From Streptomyces yatensis (lineage in GTDB: Bacteria; Actinomycetota; Actinomycetes; Streptomycetales; Streptomycetaceae): a stretch of DNA of 64,000 nt. The stretch covers positions 6,448,001 to 6,512,000 of the forward strand of contig NZ_CP072941.1 of NCBI RefSeq assembly GCF_018069625.1, in the 5' to 3' direction. Of the stretch, positions 61,001-64,000 are shown piece after piece (position 1 is the first letter of the stretch; every line of letters begins with the position of its first letter). Both the position numbers and the translations under genes were made by a program. Under the pieces are notes generated by a model. It was not told the DNA's origin. It searched no databases and saw only the letters and a list, made by a program, of their open reading frames with translations.

Positions 61001-62148
61001 GCGAGGCGGTGGAGCAGCAGGTGCCCGGCCTGCTCTACCAGAACAACTCGGCCGGCGGCATCATCACGGGCGGTGGCCCCTACGGCTGGGTCGAGCCGGA
61101 GAAGTACTTCGACCCCATGACGTACGGCAGCAGGGACTTCGGCTTCCACACCGAGATCGGCATGCCCGTCGTCTCCACCGCGGCGAGCCTGCGCTCCATG
61201 ACGGGTGACGAGCCGGAGTGGCCGATCAAGGGCGCCTGGTACCACCACGACTGGAGCGAGCGCGGCAACCAGGCGCCCCAGGTGTACAAGGCCGCCATTG
61301 AGGCGCGCCTCGGCGAGGCGGGTGACCTGGACGACTTCGCCCGCAAGGCGCAGTTCGTCAACTACGAGAACGCCCGCGCCATGTTCGAGGCGTGGAACGC
61401 CAACCTGTGGGACAACGCCTCCGGACTGATGCTGTGGATGTCCCACCCGGCCTGGCACAGCACGGTCTGGCAGACGTACGACTACGACTTCGACGTCAAC
61501 GGCACCTACTTCGGCGCCCGTTCGGCCTGCGAGCCGCTGCATGTGCAGGCCGACCCGGTGAACTGGCAGGTCATGGCGGTGAACCACACCGCGAGCGAGG
61601 TGCACGGCGCGACCGTCACGGCCCAGCTGTACGACCTGTCCGGCCGCCTGCTCGGCAAGCCCAGGACGACCTTGGTGAACGTGGCACGGGCGAGCACCAC
61701 GAAAGCGTTCGCCGCCCCCTGGTCGGACGGCCTTCCGGCCCTGCACCTGCTGCGCCTCACCCTGAAGGACGCGAAGGGCGGGGAGCTGTCGCGGAACACC
61801 TACTGGCGCTACCGCGATCCCGCGGCACTGCGGGAGCTCAACAGGGCGAAGCAGGTGAAGCTGACCGGCGAGGTGGCCGAGGTGACCCGCGCCGCGGACC
61901 GCCACGGTCTGACGGCGAGGATCCGCAACCGGGGCTCGTCCGTGGCCGCGATGGTCCGCCTGTCCCTGCTGGAGCGGCCCAACGGCCCCCGGGTGCTCCC
62001 CACGCTCTACGGCGACAACTATCTGTGGCTGCTCCCCGGCGAATCCCGCACGGTCGAGTTGTCCTGGCCGTCCACGGCCGGCTCGCCCCGGCACCCGGTG
62101 CTGACGGCACAGGCGTACAACAGCCCGGTCGCGACGCTGCGCGGGTGA
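58063..62148 (+). CDS. Exported GH2-family glycoside hydrolase with three discoidin modules (exo-glucosaminidase/beta-mannosidase-like)
   Basis: The 1361-residue protein has a twin-arginine signal (SRRTVVATGTTLLASLGLGS). A discoidin (CBM32-like) module follows (about 55-215), then the GH2 sugar-binding domain (about 245-450, HSWWYKRDFALP, LEFDGVNHKADVWLNGERVG), an immunoglobulin-like domain (about 455-565), two more discoidin modules (about 620-860), the catalytic barrel (about 860-1140) with acid/base Glu968 in IWCGANEG and nucleophile Glu1031 in GFHTEIGMPV, and C-terminal beta domains. The relation is closest to exo-beta-D-glucosaminidases and beta-mannosidases. Two discoidin modules set between the Ig-like domain and the barrel are unusual. 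No strong ribosome site precedes ATG 58063. Confidence 0.9.
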   Translation: MTEQSGPSRLPSRRTVVATGTTLLASLGLGSVLPVPHAAAVPTGASAEPPGSGELALYRPVSVSSTAYAATPGTFVVDRLSSPGVRGSGWRAEGGDPQWVAVDLQSACEVTHIRLTFEADSSDPVYTPPTSGNVHSGTTGKEIQSSYPLVFVVETSLDNTSWTTAYRSTAGTGGVVDIRPARPVRARHVRLTSQKRSSPLPLGLNGFEVYGTAGDHRPPVTGWTDWGTHKGEAPRLTVAHDGTVPVASGWRLTMDDWADDDGARLSKTSVDTSTWLPATVPGTVLGSLVEQGKLPDPVAGLNNLRIPEALSRHSWWYKRDFALPRGLRTGAGRRVWLEFDGVNHKADVWLNGERVGDLTYPFARAAFDVTRRLAGDGENALAVRITPMPVPGSPGDKGPEGESWVDAGASSMNLNSPTYLASSGWDWMPAVRDRAAGIWNHVRLRSTGHIVIGDPRVDTVLPKLPDVSVAELTIVVPVRNADSVDRRTTVTASFGGVRVSKAVTVPAGKSVDVVFAPDAFGQLRLRDPELWWPNGLGEPNLHDLTLTASVDGSESDRRTTRFGIRQFGYEYNVPLPFAASGDSYTQTVTFDRRQARYVRIRCGTRATSWGSSLWTLAVRDSTRPTLDLALHAPAESSSTDGDDHGPGNATDGDPDTRWSSAFEDDQWIRVDLGSAHSVDQVDLTWEQAYAKTFVVQVSTDDAEWADVTSVDNGAVPLPFNNGNASLQVEDFDQQTARYVRISCGLRNTGYGNSLWSLGVIDRAEPGTDLALRKTVTASTQESDHPASNATDGDAGTRWSSQYEDHQWIQVDLGSARTFDRVAIVWESAYPKSYVIQVSGDGERWTDVKSVSNAPDPLKILVNGVRVLARGGNWGWDELLRRMPADRMDAAVRMHRDMNFTMIRNWVGSSDREEFFAACDRHGILVWNDFPNAWGMDPPDHEAFISLARDTVLRYRVHPSVVIWCGANEGNPPAAIDKGMREAVEQQVPGLLYQNNSAGGIITGGGPYGWVEPEKYFDPMTYGSRDFGFHTEIGMPVVSTAASLRSMTGDEPEWPIKGAWYHHDWSERGNQAPQVYKAAIEARLGEAGDLDDFARKAQFVNYENARAMFEAWNANLWDNASGLMLWMSHPAWHSTVWQTYDYDFDVNGTYFGARSACEPLHVQADPVNWQVMAVNHTASEVHGATVTAQLYDLSGRLLGKPRTTLVNVARASTTKAFAAPWSDGLPALHLLRLTLKDAKGGELSRNTYWRYRDPAALRELNRAKQVKLTGEVAEVTRAADRHGLTARIRNRGSSVAAMVRLSLLERPNGPRVLPTLYGDNYLWLLPGESRTVELSWPSTAGSPRHPVLTAQAYNSPVATLRG

Positions 62149-62156
62149 ACGTCCGC

Positions 62157-62192
62157 GCCCCGGTTTCCGGAACTCGGGCCGGAAACCGGGGC
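62157..62192 (+). terminator. Terminator of the GH2 gene
   Basis: A perfect 14-bp stem (62157-62170 with 62179-62192, arm GCCCCGGTTTCCGG) with an 8-nt loop begins 8 bp after the stop codon. Confidence 0.85.
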
Positions 62193-62280
62193 ACCGCGTC
62201 GGGCGAAGAGATCTCCACGAGTCGGCCGGAGCCGGTGGACACCACAGGGCTCAGCCGCCCGGTGGGTGCGGGGCAGGGGG

Positions 62281-63339
62281 CTAACCTCGCGGCGGGGCCG
62301 TCGAGGCGCGAGCCATCAGTTCGGCGCGGACCATCGCCACCCCGCCCGGCGGCTGCGGCTCGCGGCCCAGGGCCAGGCGCCCGGCCCGGGCGCCCGCCTC
62401 GTGCAGGGGCAGCCGCATCGTGGTGAGGGCCGGGACCGCGTCCGCGCTGAAGGGGAGGTCGTCGAAGCCCGCGACCGAGACGTCCTCGGGGATCCGCAGG
62501 CCCTGGTCGCGCAGGGCCGCGCAGACGCCGAGCGCGATGGTGTCGTTGGCGGCGACTATGGCGGTCAACCCCCGGTCGCGGCGCAGCAGTTCGAGGGTCG
62601 CGTCATAGCCGGAGGCGCGGTCGTACAGGCCGTGCACGGTCAGCCGCTCCATGTCGGCATCGAGACTGTTCACTTCGGCGGCGCCGAGCGCCGCCCGGTG
62701 GCCCTCCAGCCGGTGGCGGGTCGTGGTGCGCTCGGCGGGGCCCGCGACATAGCCGATGCGGCGGTGGCCGAGGGTCAGCAGATGTTCGGTGAGGCGGCGG
62801 GCGCCGCCGCGGTTGTCGAAGGTGAGGGTGGTCGCGTCCGCGATCGGCGGGCGGCCGCACAGCACCACCCGGGTGCCGGACGCGGCCAGCCGGGACGCCT
62901 TGGTGGCCACGGCGGCGGCGTGGTCGGGGTGCTCGACCGCGCCGCCGGTGAGCACGACGGCGGCGGCCCGCTGCCGCTGCAGCAGGGTGAGGTAGTTGAG
63001 CTCGCGCTCGGGCGAACCACCGGTGTTGCAGATGACCGCCAGCTTCTCGGCGCCGCGGCCCGGTTCGCCCGCGGGTGCGCCCATCTCGGCCTGCACGGCG
63101 CCCGCCATGATGCCGAAGAAGGGGTCCGCGATGTCGTTGACGAGTACCCCGACCAGATCGGAGGTGGCGGCGGCGAGAGCGCTTGCCGGGCCGTTGACCA
63201 CGTATTCCAGCTCATCGACGGCGCGCAGCACCCGGGTCCGGGTCGATTCCGCGACGGGGTAGTTGCCACTCAGGACGCGCGACACGGTGGCCGCCGAGAC
63301 CCGAGCCCGTGCCGCCACATCGGCCAGGGTCACTGCCAT
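62281..63339 (-). CDS. LacI/GalR-family transcriptional repressor
   Basis: The 352-residue product has the LacI helix-turn-helix and hinge (VTLADVAARARVSAATVSRV, LSGNYPVAESTRTRV) and a periplasmic-binding-like sugar domain (VGVLVNDIADPFFGIMAGAV, TAIVAANDTIALGVCAALRD, VSVAGFDDLPFSADAVPALT). It faces the oxidoreductase gene divergently with an AAGCGCTT operator between, and a LacI-like operator precedes the GH2 gene, so it probably represses this sugar block. Its last 101 bp are duplicated upstream of the GH2 gene. Confidence 0.95.
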   Translation of the reverse strand: MAVTLADVAARARVSAATVSRVLSGNYPVAESTRTRVLRAVDELEYVVNGPASALAAATSDLVGVLVNDIADPFFGIMAGAVQAEMGAPAGEPGRGAEKLAVICNTGGSPERELNYLTLLQRQRAAAVVLTGGAVEHPDHAAAVATKASRLAASGTRVVLCGRPPIADATTLTFDNRGGARRLTEHLLTLGHRRIGYVAGPAERTTTRHRLEGHRAALGAAEVNSLDADMERLTVHGLYDRASGYDATLELLRRDRGLTAIVAANDTIALGVCAALRDQGLRIPEDVSVAGFDDLPFSADAVPALTTMRLPLHEAGARAGRLALGREPQPPGGVAMVRAELMARASTAPPRG

Positions 63340-63450
63340 GTTTCCTCCGTTGGATGGTCACCCGATGGTCACCTTCTGGGACCCCGCGCGCACTGGTTGG
63401 CGCCCCCATGCTCTCACTCCATGAGCGGCGCGATTCTGCCGTCCAGGGTC

Positions 63451-63499
63451 TTGTCCTGTCATCCGGACCATGCCTAGGGTCCTCCCCAGCAAGCGCTTA
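63451..63499 (+). promoter_or_regulatory. Promoter and AAGCGCTT operator of the oxidoreductase gene
   Basis: TTGTCC (63451-63456), 18 bp, TAGGGT (63475-63480), with the perfect palindrome AAGCGCTT (63492-63499) just after the expected start point. The layout fits repression by the divergent LacI-family protein. Confidence 0.6.
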
Positions 63500-63523
63500 C
63501 CCCCGGCGAGGAGCCTCAGCCCA

Positions 63524-64000
63524 TGGCCGCAGCAGCCACCGCCCGTTTCCGTGCCGCAGTGGTCGGCACCGGAGGAATCGTCACCGGCAGCCATCTGCCC
63601 GCACTACGTGATCACGCCGACCGTGTGGACCTCGTGGCCGCCGTCGACGTGGCCGCCGACCGACTCGACGCCTTCCGCGCCGCCGCGGCCGAGGACGGCA
63701 CCTTCGCCGTCACCGGCTACTCCGATGTGGCGGCCATGCTGGAGGCCGAACGCCCCGATCTTGTCCTCATCGGCACCCCGCCCTCCCTGCACCGCGAGCA
63801 GACGGTGGCCGCGCTGAAGGCCGGCGCCTGGGTGCTGTGCGAGAAGCCGCTGTGCCTCACGCTCGCCGAGTACGACGAGATAGCCGCGGCCGAGCGGGAG
63901 GCGGGCGGCCCGTACGCCTCGGTGGTCTTCCAGCACCGCTACGGCTCGGGCGCCGTCCACGCCCGCGAGCTGCTGGCCCAGGGCGCGCTGGGGCAGCCGC
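63524..64000 (+). CDS. Gfo/Idh/MocA-family oxidoreductase (3'-truncated by window edge)
   Basis: The frame from ATG 63524 runs open to the window end (159 codons). The N-terminal Rossmann domain is clear: RFRAAVVGTGGIVTGSHLPA with GxGxxxxxH, YSDVAAMLEAERPDLVLIGT, and the conserved CEKPL motif in VLCEKPLCLTLAEYDEI with the catalytic Lys. Family members oxidise sugars or inositols with NAD(P). A GAGGAG site lies about ten bases upstream. Divergent from the LacI gene, so sugar catabolism is likely. Confidence 0.92.

Noticed and set aside
58084..62094. 1336-codon minus-strand open frame opposite the GH2 gene
   Set aside because: It mirrors the GH2 codons and lacks any recognisable motif; the GH2 frame carries all catalytic motifs.

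Overview
The window is high-GC actinobacterial DNA, almost certainly from a Streptomyces chromosome. The evidence is strong third-position GC, an adpA-orn pair, rare TTA leucine codons confined mainly to regulators, leaderless promoters, and many secreted glycoside hydrolases with Tat or Sec signals. From 0.7 to about 20 kb the order (tRNA-His, orn, adpA, glmS, a GH20 hexosaminidase, a leucine-catabolism operon, an acyl-CoA dehydrogenase, an acyl-CoA thioesterase) matches the conserved core that I know from S. coelicolor around SCO2774-SCO2793. One difference is that the desferrioxamine genes normally found between the hexosaminidase and the leucine operon are absent here.

Layout. 0-0.6 kb: end of a DUF5753 regulator beside tRNA-His. 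0.8-10.4 kb: development and cell-wall sugar block (orn, adpA, small membrane protein, universal stress protein, glmS, DUF4429 protein, hexosaminidase). 10.5-20 kb: acyl-CoA/leucine degradation with a divergent TetR regulator. 20-25.3 kb: phosphatase-like protein, DEAD-box helicase, cold-shock protein, an ArsR-AHSA1 pair, and two fused pseudogene remnants. 25.6-30 kb: alpha/beta hydrolase, membrane acyltransferase and two-component system in one tight operon. 30-34 kb: secreted GH65 enzyme and an AraC regulator. 34.3-38.6 kb: a single-chain ABC exporter with two transporter halves. 39-48 kb: secreted S37 peptidase, GH3 enzyme, macrolide-type glycosyltransferase, LysR/EamA pair and a TIM-barrel isomerase. 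48.3-57.7 kb: regulators (MmyB-type, ECF sigma, MarR-GNAT, XRE-TPR), an aldo/keto reductase, a methyltransferase and a pair of small cysteine-rich proteins. 57.7-64 kb: a sugar-utilisation block with a large GH2 enzyme, a LacI regulator and the start of a Gfo/Idh/MocA oxidoreductase.

How the parts fit together. AdpA is the A-factor-cascade master activator and carries a TTA codon, so its translation should need the bldA tRNA. Six genes here carry seven TTA codons, including the ArsR, the AraC, a methyltransferase and, twice, the first cysteine-rich protein. The glycan genes (GH20, GH65, GH3, GH2, glmS) suggest turnover of amino sugars and plant, fungal or wall polysaccharides. The leucine operon (isovaleryl-CoA dehydrogenase-like, methylcrotonyl-CoA carboxylase-like, HMG-CoA lyase) faces its TetR gene across a striking pair of inverted operator sites.

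Signs of genome change include a chimaeric M1-peptidase/EEP pseudogene, an internally deleted SDR remnant, an exact 101-bp direct repeat flanking the GH2 gene, a dispersed GC-rich intergenic repeat in at least three copies, and in-frame tandem repeats in linkers or tails of several proteins. All family calls come from reading the translated sequence; no database search was run.
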